Positions 1 through 10,700 of a DNA stretch of 64,000 nt are shown piece by piece (positions within the stretch are counted from its first letter, which is position 1; each line of letters begins with the position of its first letter). The DNA lies in contig OZ244063.1 of the NCBI GenBank assembly GCA_965215535.1, forward strand, positions 1,922,001 to 1,986,000. Direction: 5' to 3'. The notes beneath the pieces were generated by a model, which did not search any database, was not told the origin of the DNA, and worked only from the letters and a program-made list of their open reading frames with translations. The position numbers and the translations under genes were made by a program. Source of the DNA: Bin94 sp965215535 (GTDB taxonomy: Bacteria > Gemmatimonadota > Gemmatimonadetes > Longimicrobiales > Gaopeijiaceae).

Positions 1-1
1 G

Positions 2-2245
2 ATGGTCAACGACGAGCGCCGCATTCGCCAGCGCGCCTTCTACTATACCCATGTCTTTGCCGATCATCATGACGAAGATGTTGTGTATGTGCAGAACACC
101 TCGTTCTTTCGTTCGACCGATGGCGGCGCCACCTATGAAGTCATCAACAATGGCACCCACGGCGACTTTCACGACTTCTGGATCGACCCCGACGACCCTG
201 CGCATGTTGTGGTTGCCAACGATGGCGGCGGAGCGGTAAGCTTTAGCACCGGAAGCGAGTGGACCGACCAGGACTTCTCGACCGCGCAGTTCTACCATGG
301 TGTCACCACGGCGCACATTCCCTGGCATATCTGCGGCTCACAACAGGACAACAGCACCCTCTGCCTGCCCTCGGACTGGAATGTGGGGCGCTTTGAGCAG
401 GCCCGCGCCAACGACGAAGACGACTCCGGCGCGCGCGTTCCCGAAATTACCCGGGGCTCGATGAATGTTCACTACCGGGCCGGGGGCGGCGAACCCGGAT
501 ACATTGCACCCGACCCGAAGGATCTGGACATCTTCTTTTCGGGAACCAACAATGGCCGCTACCTCGACAGATTCAACCGGCGTCTGGGCACCTCGCGCGA
601 GGTCAATCCCTATCCCTGGTTCTACTCGGGCGAGCCGGCGGTCGATATGGTCGAACGCTGGCAGTGGACCTTTCCGATCGTCTTCTCGCCGGCCAACCCC
701 AACATTCTCTACACCTCGTCGAACCGGCTCTGGCGCACAACCGACGGCGGCGACAACTGGGAGCGGATCAGCCCCGACCTGACCCGCGCCGACCCCCTGA
801 CGCTGGGACACTCCGGCGGACCCATTACCGGCGACATGAACGGCCCCGAGGTCTATGCCACAATTTTTGCGGTGGGCCCCGGCAAGCGCAACACCGATAT
901 CATTTGGGCCGGATCGGACGACGGACTTGTGCATGTAACCACCGATGGCGGCGCCAACTGGACCAACGTGACGCCCCCCGACATGCCCGACTTCGGCCGC
1001 GTGAGCCTGATCGACGCCTCGTCCTTTGACGATGCAAAGGCCTACCTGTCGGTGCGGCTCCCGCTGCTCGACGACTTTCGCCCGCATATATGGAAAACCG
1101 CGGACTTTGGCCAAAGCTGGGAGCGCATTACCGATGGCATGCGCGACGACGCCTACGTAAACTCGATTCGCGAGGATCCCCACCGCGCAGGGCTTCTCTA
1201 CGCCGGCACCAACCACGGTGTCTACATCTCGTTCGACGATGGCGACAACTGGCAGGAGCTCAATCCGGGATTTCCCGACATTCCCGTCACCGACGTGATT
1301 CCCGAACACGACGACCTGGCCATGGCCAGCCACGGCCGCGGCTTCTGGGCGCTGGACAACATTGCGCCGCTGCGTCAGCTCCAGCCCGAAACGACCGCCA
1401 GCGAGCTGGTTCTCTTCGATCCTGCACCGGCATATAGATCGGCCAATGGCGTTGTGCTGTCGTGGTGGATGAAGAAGGGTGAGGAGAGCGCGGCCATGGC
1501 CAGACTGGAAATCCTGGATGCGGCCGGACAGGTTGTGCGAACCTTTGCGCCTGCAGAGGAGGACGAAGAGCGCGACCGCTGGGCGGGTCCGGCCTTGCCG
1601 ATGAAGCCCGGGCTCAACCGTTTGCGCTGGGATCTGCGCACCGATCCGGCGGCCACCTTTCCCGGAATGATCCTCTGGGGCGTGCGCACAATGGCTCCCG
1701 CCGTGCCCCCCGGAGTGTACAGCGTGCGCCTGACTGTGGGCGAACGCACCGAAGCCGCCGAAATCGAGGTGCGGCGCAACCCCTGGATTGAGGATGTGAC
1801 CGAAGCCGACCTGATTGCACAATACGAATTCGGGGTGCGGATTCGCGACCGGGTGGACGAGGCAAACCGGGCCGTCATTGCAATTCGCGACGTGGAGGCA
1901 GAGCTCGAGACACGGCTGGCCGAATCGGACGATGGCGATCTGCGCGAGGCGGCCGGTCGGCTGCAGGAGGCGCTGGACGCGGTCGAGAGCGAGATCTACC
2001 AGGTGCGCAACCGTTCGAACCAGGACCCGCTCAACTTCCCGATCCGCGTAAACAACCGCCTGGCCAACCTGCTCTCGATGTCGGAGCGGGGCGACGGCCG
2101 CCCCGGAAGCGGCATGCACGAGGTCTTCGAGATCATGTCGGGACGGCTGGATGAGCTGCTGGCCGAGCTGGCGGAGGTGTGGAGCGCGGAGCTGGCCGAG
2201 GTGAATGAGGTGCTGAGGGGGATGGGGGTGGGGGAGGTGGGGTAG
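2..2245 (+). CDS. VPS10/sortilin-like BNR-repeat beta-propeller exoprotein, 5' end cut by the window
   Basis: The reading frame is open from the first bases, so the initial ATG is probably internal; relatives are usually over 1000 residues with a signal peptide, against 747 here. Several Asp-box repeats of the S/T-x-D-x-G-x-T/N-W type are visible (STDGGATY, RTTDGGDNW, TTDGGANW, SFDDGDNW), the hallmark of sialidase or sortilin-like propellers. After the propeller (to about residue 460) comes a beta-sandwich-like stretch (LEILDAAGQVVRTF) and a helical C-terminal region. Such proteins are commonly named glycosyl hydrolases in databases, but no catalytic residues can be assigned here, so substrate is unknown. 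Export is inferred from the family. The run of G-rich codons before the TAG stop marks the edge of the following accessory region. Confidence 0.8.
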   Translation: MVNDERRIRQRAFYYTHVFADHHDEDVVYVQNTSFFRSTDGGATYEVINNGTHGDFHDFWIDPDDPAHVVVANDGGGAVSFSTGSEWTDQDFSTAQFYHGVTTAHIPWHICGSQQDNSTLCLPSDWNVGRFEQARANDEDDSGARVPEITRGSMNVHYRAGGGEPGYIAPDPKDLDIFFSGTNNGRYLDRFNRRLGTSREVNPYPWFYSGEPAVDMVERWQWTFPIVFSPANPNILYTSSNRLWRTTDGGDNWERISPDLTRADPLTLGHSGGPITGDMNGPEVYATIFAVGPGKRNTDIIWAGSDDGLVHVTTDGGANWTNVTPPDMPDFGRVSLIDASSFDDAKAYLSVRLPLLDDFRPHIWKTADFGQSWERITDGMRDDAYVNSIREDPHRAGLLYAGTNHGVYISFDDGDNWQELNPGFPDIPVTDVIPEHDDLAMASHGRGFWALDNIAPLRQLQPETTASELVLFDPAPAYRSANGVVLSWWMKKGEESAAMARLEILDAAGQVVRTFAPAEEDEERDRWAGPALPMKPGLNRLRWDLRTDPAATFPGMILWGVRTMAPAVPPGVYSVRLTVGERTEAAEIEVRRNPWIEDVTEADLIAQYEFGVRIRDRVDEANRAVIAIRDVEAELETRLAESDDGDLREAAGRLQEALDAVESEIYQVRNRSNQDPLNFPIRVNNRLANLLSMSERGDGRPGSGMHEVFEIMSGRLDELLAELAEVWSAELAEVNEVLRGMGVGEVG

Positions 2246-2304
2246 CCTTCCGTGACGGGAAAAATGATCGCAATCGCCAAGGTTCCGTGAATTCTTCGCT
2301 GATT

Positions 2305-2333
2305 TTGCAAATGAACGCATCCCGATTTATACA
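2305..2333 (+). promoter_or_regulatory. Candidate sigma70-like promoter at the 5' edge of the methylase
   Basis: TTGCAA at 2305-2310 and TATACA at 2328-2333 are separated by 17 bp, each matching the consensus at four of six positions. The element overlaps the first codons proposed for the methylase (ATG 2311), so if it is used, translation must start further downstream, for example at ATG 2449. It is one of the few AT-rich stretches here. Low confidence because half-matches are frequent. Confidence 0.25.
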
Positions 2334-5300
2334 GCACCTTACCCGGATTGGCCTCGCGCGTCCGCGTCAGAGTGGTCCCGGCATTGTCTCGGCTGCGGCG
2401 ATTGGGGCCATCGAAATCGCCGAGGCGGAGCGACCTTCCGACACCTTCATGCGAGCTCGATGGAAAGAGCGGGGCGGCAGTGGAGCTGCACCCTGTCTGA
2501 TCGTTGCTGCCGATCCGCAACACCCGGACCGTATCCGGGTCCTTGGCCCCACGGCCTCGAATCGTCCCATCCTGACGGTCAATACGCAACTTCTTGTGGG
2601 TTCCCTCCAGCAAACGGCTCAGCTTGAACCTTTTCACGCCGTTCGCCGCCTTGCCGGCGACCTTGCCCGAATCGGTGGCGATGGTCTGACTTTTCATGAT
2701 CTCCTTACACGGCACACGCTGGAGCATCGCTTCAGGGGCGACCCTCACCGGTGGGCAACAGCCAGGGAGACGGTCGGGAACATCAAGCCCACCGACTCGT
2801 GACGGCAGGTTCTCAGCAGTCTGGGATATGCCATCCATCCGCTTCAGGATCGCGGCCATCTCGCACGCTACCGGGCGCGACCGATTGCCGTCGTTCACCC
2901 GAAAAGAATCGCCCGCGATCTGGTACGGCTCGACAGCCACGGACGCCCTCCCGAAGGCCTTCTGCTCCAGGACTGTGAAGTCCAGGGGGCCCAATATGGC
3001 ATTCTGGTACAGGACAGCCGCTATCGGCTCTTCGATGCCGGTTCCAGCTCTCCGGCGAGCCAGTGGCTGGACATCGACATCCGTCTCCTGGGTGCAGACC
3101 GTCTTCCGTTCCTTGCTCTGCTTGCGCCTCCGTCGCTCGCTGAAGGCGGTTTCGGTGCAGTCCGGCGGGAGGCGCGAAAATTCGGGGTTGAGCTTCACAA
3201 GCGCCTGGATCGCACGATTCGTCAGGATGCCCTTCCGGCGCTTGCTGTCGGAATACAGAAGTGGGCAGGAACCCGGGGGATTGACCTTGCCAACGACGAG
3301 GAGCGTCTCGATTTGGAGCGCGCCGCTCTCACCCTGGTATTTCGGGTCGTCTTCATTCTTTTTTGCGAGAGCGCGGGCCACCTTCCCATGGGGAACCCGA
3401 CCTATGAAAAGAGGTCGCTTTCTTCGTTGGTTCAAGAGGCCTACGACACACGGGACAGACTCACTGAGGCATCGGCCGGTCTTTGGTCCGGTTTTGTACA
3501 ACTCGTTCGGGCCTTGCGCAATGGAAACCCCGCATGGGATGTCCCGGCATACAATGGAGCGCTTTTTGCCTCGCGCGGCTTCGATGGCGCCGAGCTTCTG
3601 GAGAAGCTGGAGCTCCGGGATCCGGAGTTTGCAAAGGTGCTTGTGGCAATCGGTCAGGAACAGGAAACCCGACGAGGCGCTGATTTTTCGACGCTGGAGA
3701 TTGCGCATATCGGCCATACATACGAATCTCTGCTCAGCTTGCGACTGTCTCTGGCAAGACGGGCTCTTCGTTACGATACGGGCCGCGACCGATATGTTGA
3801 AGCGAAACCCGATGATGTTGAGGTACAGGAAGGCGGGCTTCTTTGGCAAACGCATCAGGGTGGCAGGAAGGCGGGTGGCGTCTACTACACTCCGGTGGAG
3901 ATTGTGCGTCACCTGGTTGAACGGGCGCTCCTTCCCGCATATGAACGCCACCTGACCAGGGTCGAGGAGATTGCGAAGACGGATCCTGAAGAAGCGGCAC
4001 GACACCTGCTCTCCTTCGCCGTGGTCGATCCGGCGTGTGGAAGTGCTCATTTCCTGGTGCAGGTTGCGGAAACCCTGGCCGAGCGAACCGTGCGTTTTCT
4101 TGCCGACCACCCGCTTCCCGCAATTGCCCAGGCACTTGAACGGTTGCGGAGTGGCGCCACTGCAGGGGTCGATATTGACGATGTGTCGCTACTCCGGCGA
4201 CTACTGGTCAAAAATTGCGTGTTCGGGGTGGATATCAGCCCAATGGGTGCCGAGGTGGCGACACTCTCGCTGTGGCTGGCTTCCTTCGTTCCAGGGCTTT
4301 CGTTGTCGTATCTTGGGAGGAACATACGGGTTGGCAATTCGTTGATTGGGGTCGCAGATCCGGCGAGCGTGGTGCCAGAGGGGACTTTATTTACCGAAGC
4401 CATACGAAATTCCATGCAGGAAGCAATCAGGCTGGTTCGGCAGGGGACGGAGATCGACGATCGAACCCCTGAAGAGGTGGAGCAAAGCCGGAGGGCAGAC
4501 CTGGAGGCGACCCATGCAACGAAGGGACTGGCGCGGCTCTTTGATCTCTGGACGGCAGAACAGTTCGGGCTTGAGGGTGCACGCGAGCATGTGGAGCTGA
4601 ATGGCGAGGCTGTTCTGCGTGGGACGGACGTTGCCCGCAATGTTGACACGAGCGGTGGCGACAAACGAGTAGCCACCAAGGCCCGCGAACTCCGACAAAA
4701 AGCACAGGAGCTGGCCGGAAAGCACGCATTCCTACACTGGCCGCTGGTGTTTCCACAGGTTTTTGACCGCGAGCGTCCCGGATTCGATGTGGTGGTGGGG
4801 AATCCGCCGTGGGAAGAGGTGACAATCGAAGAATTATCATTCTACGGCATGTATCGACCGGGAATCAGCAGCATGACCGAGGACGAACGAGATGAGATGA
4901 TTCGGCGATTGGTACGCGATCGGCCAGACTTGCCCGAGGTGCTACGCGAACGTCAGGTCAATCTGAAGGCGATGCGTGAAGCATTGGCAGCCGGAGATTA
5001 TGAGAGAAGCATGGGTGACCCGGATCTTTACAAGTATTTCTGTCAGCGGTATCGGGCGCTTGCTCGTGATCGGGGATTTCTTGGCATTGTGCTTCCACGA
5101 ACTGTATTTAATGCAAAGGGATCGCAGGGCTTTCGCGAATGGCTCTACATGAGATCTACAACCCATCGAATTGACTTTCTGTTGAATCGGGGGCGGTGGA
5201 TTTTCGACACCCATCCGCAGTACTCGATTGCTCTCGTCGTGGCAGAGCGCAAATGCCCCGACGCCGGATATCGGATCGAAGTGGCCGGGACAGCAACAAC

Positions 5301-6381
5301 ACCCGAGGAATGGGTCCGACAAGCCGAAACCGAAGGGGTCCGTCTCACAAAGATGGTGTTTGGACCCATTGGGGAGGCACCACTGCTTCGTTCCCAGGCC
5401 GAGGCCGACGTGCTGTCCAAAATGCGTGTCGGAAATCTATTCCCTTTCGGGCCCGGCTCACCGGGTAATCACTCTACCCCCACCCCCGAAAAAACACCGA
5501 ACTCTGGCGCTGCTTCCCGGTCGCCGAACTCCACGAAACCAACGACCGGAAGTTCTGGAGCGTTTTCGGTGCGTGAACTTGACGAGACGAACGATCGACG
5601 CCTTTGGCAGGAGGGTGATGCGCGCAAGCTGGGGTTTGCGAATAAAGTGGCGCCCCTCTGGAAGGGCGAAAGCTTCGACCAATACGACCCCAATGGAGAA
5701 GGTAAACGTATATGCCCTGTCACCCCGGAGTTGCTCAGGAAGGCACGTAAACCCAGGCCGGGAGCCGGATCGATTCTTGCGAAGAATACCACTGTTGAAA
5801 TCCGCAAACGAGCTGTCCAGACAGAGCTGACCCGCGCTCGCGTGGCCTTTCGCGATACGACCAATCGCACCAATTCCCGCACCATCATCGCCTGCCTCGT
5901 CCCACCCGGCGTCTATCTCACCAACAAAGCCCCCTATCTGGCCTTCATCGATGGCGATCCTGCAGACCAGGCCACCTGCCTCGGGATCATGAACAGCCTG
6001 CCCTTCGATTGGCAGGCCCGGCGCTTCGTTGAAATCAATGTCAACTTTTTCATTCTGGAGGGGCTGCGGCTTCCCCAGCTTTCGGGCGACGACTACCGGG
6101 CCATCGCCAGGGCGGCTGCCCGCCTCTCTGCCGTGGACGAGCGCTTTGCAGAGTTCGCAAAAGCGGTCGATGTAGAACATGGCCCCCTGGATCCTGCCGA
6201 GCGCCAGCGTCTTCGGATCGAGATCGACGTCCGCGTGGCACGCGCCTGGGCTCTGACGGTGGCCGACTTGAGAGTGATCTTTGACGATTTCACCGAGAGC
6301 GCGGTCACCCCTGCATATCGAGCGGCTCTGGTCGAGCGGCTGACCGAGTTCGGTGACAATCCCCCTCCAAAGCCGGATTGA
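2311..6381 (+). pseudogene. Large Eco57I-like class I SAM-dependent DNA methylase, interrupted by an in-frame TGA at 2800-2802
   Basis: Frame +1 is continuous from ATG 2311 (or GTG 2287) to 6381 except for one TGA at codon 164. Both sides read as one protein: a non-catalytic N-terminal region, then motif I DPACGS (codons at about 4027-4044), then the catalytic NPPW motif of N6-adenine or N4-cytosine methylases (4801-4812), then a target-recognition-like C-terminal third. Read through, the product would be about 1356 residues, normal for methylases of DISARM-, BREX- or type IIG-like systems. After the TGA the first usable start is TTG 3313, which would give 1022 residues retaining both methylase motifs but lacking about 334 N-terminal residues. 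A second lesion is a low-complexity S/T/P-rich stretch at about 5450-5565 (annotated separately). The gene heads the cassette with the PLD-helicase. It could be a pseudogene, a truncated but active enzyme, or an assembly error at one base. Confidence 0.75.
5469..5607 (+). repeat. Out-of-frame duplicate of a methylase motif beside the in-frame copy
   Basis: In frame +1 the methylase encodes VRELDETNDRRLW at 5569-5607. In frame +3, 49 bp upstream (5520-5558), the DNA encodes VAELHETNDRKFW, and this frame stays open from 5469 to the TGA at 5574. Thirteen-residue motifs of this similarity in two different frames are unlikely by chance. The two copies differ mostly at synonymous positions, so this is not a fresh slippage duplication; it looks like joining of two diverged homologues. 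Read in the gene's own frame, the upstream copy becomes low-complexity sequence rich in S, T, P and G. Confidence 0.7.
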
Positions 6382-6453
6382 TCGCGGATCGACTGAAGCG
6401 TGACTTCCAGGATGATCTTCGCTACTTTGCAGACAACCGGAGGACAAGAAGCC

Positions 6454-7095
6454 ATGAGACACAATCGCGAGGAAATCGTAGCGGCCGCATTCGCGGCGGC
6501 TGGACCGGGGGTGTCATTCGATCCGATTCGGGTGCAGAAGCTTCTGTTTCTGATCGACCGCGCCGTCTCTGACCGGATCGGCGGTCCCTTCTTCCACTTC
6601 CAACCCTACCACTACGGGCCCTTTGACAAGGCCATCTACATCGTCATTGTGACACTGGCGACAGCGGGAGACCTGAAGGTCGATGGATCGGGCGCTTACC
6701 CCCGCTACTCTCTGACTTCGGACGGCTATCGACGGGGCAAGGCGTCTCTTGCTTCATTTCCGACACCTGTCGCCGACTATTTCGGGCGGGTGGCCCGCTG
6801 GATTCGCATGATGCCATATCGCCGCATACTCGCGGCCATCTACCGGGAATATCCCGAAATGGCAGAGAACAGCATCGTGCGTCACCTGGGCACGACCCGA
6901 CCGGCACCGCGCGAACATTCGTTCATTCGTGGAATGACCCGAGCCTTTGATCTCACAGGTACTTTGCACCGCGCGCCAGATGCCGAAGTGGGCCTGCACG
7001 CCGATGCCGATGCGCTCCGCGAGGACTGGCGGACCGTCGGTGATGAGATCGAGGAGGCAATGGTGCAGTTTGGCGAGGCGGAGCGCATCTGGTGA
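6454..7095 (+). CDS. SocA/Panacea-like (DUF4065-type) protein in the defence cassette
   Basis: A 213-residue protein starting at ATG 6454, chosen because GGAGGA lies nine bases upstream; an earlier in-frame ATG at 6400 has no such site. The N-terminal half carries VQKLLFLIDRA (about residues 24-34) followed by HYGPFDKAIY, resembling the Q/KLLFLxD ... YGPF pattern of SocA/Panacea-type proteins, which act as antitoxins or proteolytic adaptors in some systems and are often found in defence islands. The assignment rests on motif resemblance only. The gene follows the methylase by 72 bp and its stop overlaps the GTG start of the DUF2335 gene, so the two are probably translated together. It could alternatively be a cassette-specific regulator. 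Confidence 0.5.
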   Translation: MRHNREEIVAAAFAAAGPGVSFDPIRVQKLLFLIDRAVSDRIGGPFFHFQPYHYGPFDKAIYIVIVTLATAGDLKVDGSGAYPRYSLTSDGYRRGKASLASFPTPVADYFGRVARWIRMMPYRRILAAIYREYPEMAENSIVRHLGTTRPAPREHSFIRGMTRAFDLTGTLHRAPDAEVGLHADADALREDWRTVGDEIEEAMVQFGEAERIW

Positions 7096-7658
7096 GCCGC
7101 TCCCGTCGCAAGCGGAAAGATCCCGGAAAGCCGGTTGATCATCAGGAGAACCCGCCTTCACCGGTGTCGGTTGCAGTCGATCCCGGAGACACCGAAGCTC
7201 CCACGGCAGAAGCCTCTCCCGATCAGCCGCTGACTGCAGTAGATAGCTTCGCGGTTCAGTTCGCACAGCAACAGCTTTTTTCCGGTCCCCTGCCCCACCC
7301 CGAATTCTTCCAGGCATACGAGCAAACGTTGCCGGGTGCGGCCGATCGCATTCTGGCGATGGCGGAAAATCAGCAGAAGCACCGGCATTCACAGCAATCG
7401 ACCCGGCTGGTGTTGGACGGGGTGCTTGAAACACGAGGCCAGTGGATGGGATTCCTGCTTGCCGTTATCAGCATTATCGGAGGATTGACGCTGATTCTGT
7501 TCGACAAGCCGGTAGAGGGTCTGGTGACCCTGATCGGATCTCTCGCGAGCATCGTGGGCCTGTTCCTTTGGTCGCGTTGGCGGGAATCCAATCGCTTGTC
7601 TTCCGGTTCGGCTTCGGCTCCGAGTCAACAGACCCGGCTTCCCGTTCCCCCGGAATGA
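7092..7658 (+). CDS. DUF2335 small membrane protein
   Basis: 188 residues from GTG 7092, overlapping the preceding stop codon by four bases. The first 60 residues are charged and Pro-rich and probably disordered. The core (about residues 63-100) matches DUF2335: SGPLPHPEFFQAYEQTLPG, then AADRILAMAENQQKHR. Two hydrophobic segments follow (MGFLLAVISIIGGLTLILF and LIGSLASIVGLFLW), as in the family, giving a likely inner-membrane hairpin with a cytosolic N-terminus. DUF2335 proteins have no settled function. Holin-like pore formation has been an idea for similar small membrane proteins, and one inside a nuclease cassette could be an abortive-infection effector; this is inference. A 61-bp gap separates it from the PLD-helicase gene. 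Confidence 0.75.
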   Translation: MSRSRRKRKDPGKPVDHQENPPSPVSVAVDPGDTEAPTAEASPDQPLTAVDSFAVQFAQQQLFSGPLPHPEFFQAYEQTLPGAADRILAMAENQQKHRHSQQSTRLVLDGVLETRGQWMGFLLAVISIIGGLTLILFDKPVEGLVTLIGSLASIVGLFLWSRWRESNRLSSGSASAPSQQTRLPVPPE

Positions 7659-7719
7659 CTTTGGCTCCGTGTCGTGGTGAGCGGCGCCACAGCGGTCTCC
7701 CTGTTGATCTGACCACCTG

Positions 7720-10700
7720 ATGCCCGGTCGCCCTTCCCTTCTCGACAACCTCCAGCCCGATACGGGCCACGGGGACGGCCTCGTTTATCTGGTCAACGAC
7801 CTCGATGACAGGTATCCCCTCTCGGTGGCCACAGGATATGTGAACCTTGGAGGCCTCCATCATATCGCCGCATCGGTGGGTCCAGAGCGGGCGATGCGGC
7901 TTCTGATCGGAGCGGCGCCTGGCGCGGGGCTTGGCAGCGAGTACCCCCAGGATCTCTTTGAGCGAACGCTTCTCGCTCTTCGCAATGAACGGGATCTCTC
8001 TCGCTTTCCAAAGAGTCGTGCTCTGGAGAAGCTCCTGGCGATTGAAGAGTGGCTGGATCGGCCCAATGTGGAAATTCGTCGCTATGTCCTGAAGTTCCTG
8101 CATGGCAAGGCATATATCTTTGGCGATCGGAACGATGCCCGTGCGGCTCTGGTTACATCGGCAAACCTCACAGCCGCCGGAATGTGGCAGAACCTGGAAC
8201 TTGGACTCGTTGACTACAACCCCGAGGTTTCCCGGCGCGCCGTTGGATGGTTCGATGCATTGTGGGAAGAAGCAACCGAATACAAGGAGGATCTCTCCGC
8301 TCTCCTCTTTCCCGATGTCGGATTTCTTGATCCGCGCACGGTGTATCTGCGGGCTCTGCTGGAATTATTTGAAGATCAGTTGGAAGAAGATCAGGAGCCA
8401 CCACGGGCAGTTCAGCTTGCACCTTTTCAGGAAGATGGGTTTCGGCGGGCACTTGGCATAGTCAAGCGGCATCGCGGAGTCGTGTTTGCCGATGGGGTCG
8501 GCACCGGCAAGACCGAGATGGGGTTGGCTTTTGTAGAGGAATATGCGGTACGCAGAGGGCAACATGTCCTGATCGTGGTCCCGGCGCAGCTCGTGGAGCA
8601 ATGGACCAATCGTCTCAATCAGACACGGCTTCCGGCACAGGTGATCAGCTATCACGCGTTTGCCGCCGATGAACAGCTTGCCAAGCCGGAAATTATGAAT
8701 CGGCACCGGGTTTTGTCCAATGACAAGGATGCCTACCGCCTTGTCATCTTTGATGAAGCGCACGCATTGCGGAACCCCGGGACAACATGGTACGGGGCGA
8801 TGTCCCGCCTTCTCGGTGGTCAGGAGAAGGATTTGCTGCTTCTGACAGCAACACCCATAAACAACGGACTGTGGGATCTGTACCACATGGTTATGGCTTT
8901 TGCCCGCCACGACCAGGCCTTTGCTGTACGTGGAATACCTTCTCTGCGCAATCTTTTCCTAAAAGCTGGAGCCAATGAGCGCGACCCCGAAAACTTGAAC
9001 CCTGATATTCTTTTTTCGTTAGCCGACATGGTCAGTGTGCGGCGCGACCGGCGCTTTATTGAGTCGCGTTATCCAGGTGCAACCTTCCCCGATGGCACGC
9101 CAGTTTCATTCCCAACCCCTCACCTCACAACCAGACGCTATGACCTTGACGAGGCTTATCCAAACCTTGTGCACGAAATTACAAGCCGGATTCGCGCCCT
9201 GAAGATGGCGCGCTACCGTCCGAGTCACTATCTTCGGAACGGTACTGACGAAGCCCGGGAAGCTGCTCTGGGTGCACTGTTGCAATCGGGCATCCTCAAA
9301 CGATTCGAGTCATGCTGGTATTCCTGCCTGCTGACAATCCGTCGTATGCTCGCGGCTCATCACGCATTTCTGAAGGCATGGGATCAGGATCTTGTGCTGG
9401 ACCGCGAGACACTCCGTGAGGCGGCTCGAGCAGAGCTGGACGAAACTGCGGCGGCGCAATGGCTACAAGAAGAGCTTGCCAAAAATTTTAATACAGATTC
9501 CATAGATGATTATGTACAGGCTTTCCGTGATGACGTTGAACACGACAGAGATCTTCTTGTGGAAACCCGGGATCATCTGGGAAAACTGGATGCGCAGCAC
9601 GACCCCAAACTTAAACTCCTGCGACAGATACTGGATACATGCCCGTCTCAAAAAGTGGTTGTTTTCAGCACATTTGCAGACACCATCAAATACCTGGACA
9701 AACAGCTTCCAGCAAATGTTTCCCGGCGGGATCGAGTGACCGTGATCGGAGCCAGTACATCGCCTGACGAACGGACCAGGCTTTTGTCACGATTCTGTCC
9801 TGATACAGTGATACGGCCGGGATATCGACCCGGAGAGCCCGAGGTGGATCTACTTCTGAGCAACGATGTTCTTTCAGAAGGCCAGAATCTGCAACAAGCG
9901 GCTGCGGTTGTCAGTTACGACATGCCCTGGAATCCACAGCGCATGGTCCAGCGGTATGGACGAGTGATCCGGCTCAAGAGTCCCCACGGTGAAGTCTATC
10001 TTACTACAATGCTCCCTGAACAGGGTGACCTTGAAGAAATTCTTAACCTTGAGATTGCAATTCGACGAAAGATTATAGCCGCTCGGCCATATGGAATGGA
10101 GGTCGAAATCATCGATAATACGGATGAAGAAACGCGCGCCTATGCTCAGCGTCTAATCGATGAAGATGCGACACTCCTCGATGAAGACGACAAGGCTGGG
10201 GGAGCTCACGGTTTTTCGGGTGAAGCTCTGCGAGCCGAGTTGCGAAGAGAGCTGGAGGAGGGCCGTGGTGAGGAATTGAGGAATCTGCCCTGGGGAATCG
10301 GCGCCGTATTCCGCCAGGGAGCTGAAACACCTTCCTCGGGTGAACCCGGAGTGTTTTTTGCGTGTCGCGCCCGGGGCGAGCGCTACTGGCGATACGTTCA
10401 CGACCACGGAATCATCAAGGAACCGGCAACGATCCTCCGACGGATTGATCCGGGCCATGCGCCAAGCGTAGAGGATCCGCCAATTGATCTGGAGCGCGCG
10501 TGGAAGAAGGCGGTCGATTCGATCGTGGAAGAACATAATATGGCAGCACTCGCCAGCGCATCGGAATCGGTGGGATCGATGCAGCGTTGGGCGCTTGAGC
10601 TTCTGTCGGACCCGACGATTGCCGTACCGCGAGATGGCAGCTTGGCATATGAGGCACTCGGTGTTGGTCGAAGTCAGCCCGTACGCCGGGCACTGGGAAA

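Noticed and set aside
338..2320. 660-codon open frame on the minus strand
   Set aside because: It is antisense to the propeller exoprotein, His/Arg/Gly-rich with no domain, a usual shadow in GC-rich coding DNA.
2800..2802. TGA as a selenocysteine codon in the methylase
   Set aside because: No hairpin resembling a bacterial SECIS just downstream, no sel gene in the window, and methylases of this type have no Sec site here.
1996..4110. 704-codon minus-strand frame across the methylase 5' half
   Set aside because: Runs antisense over two genes and their gap, with no recognisable motif; the plus strand has clear methylase motifs.
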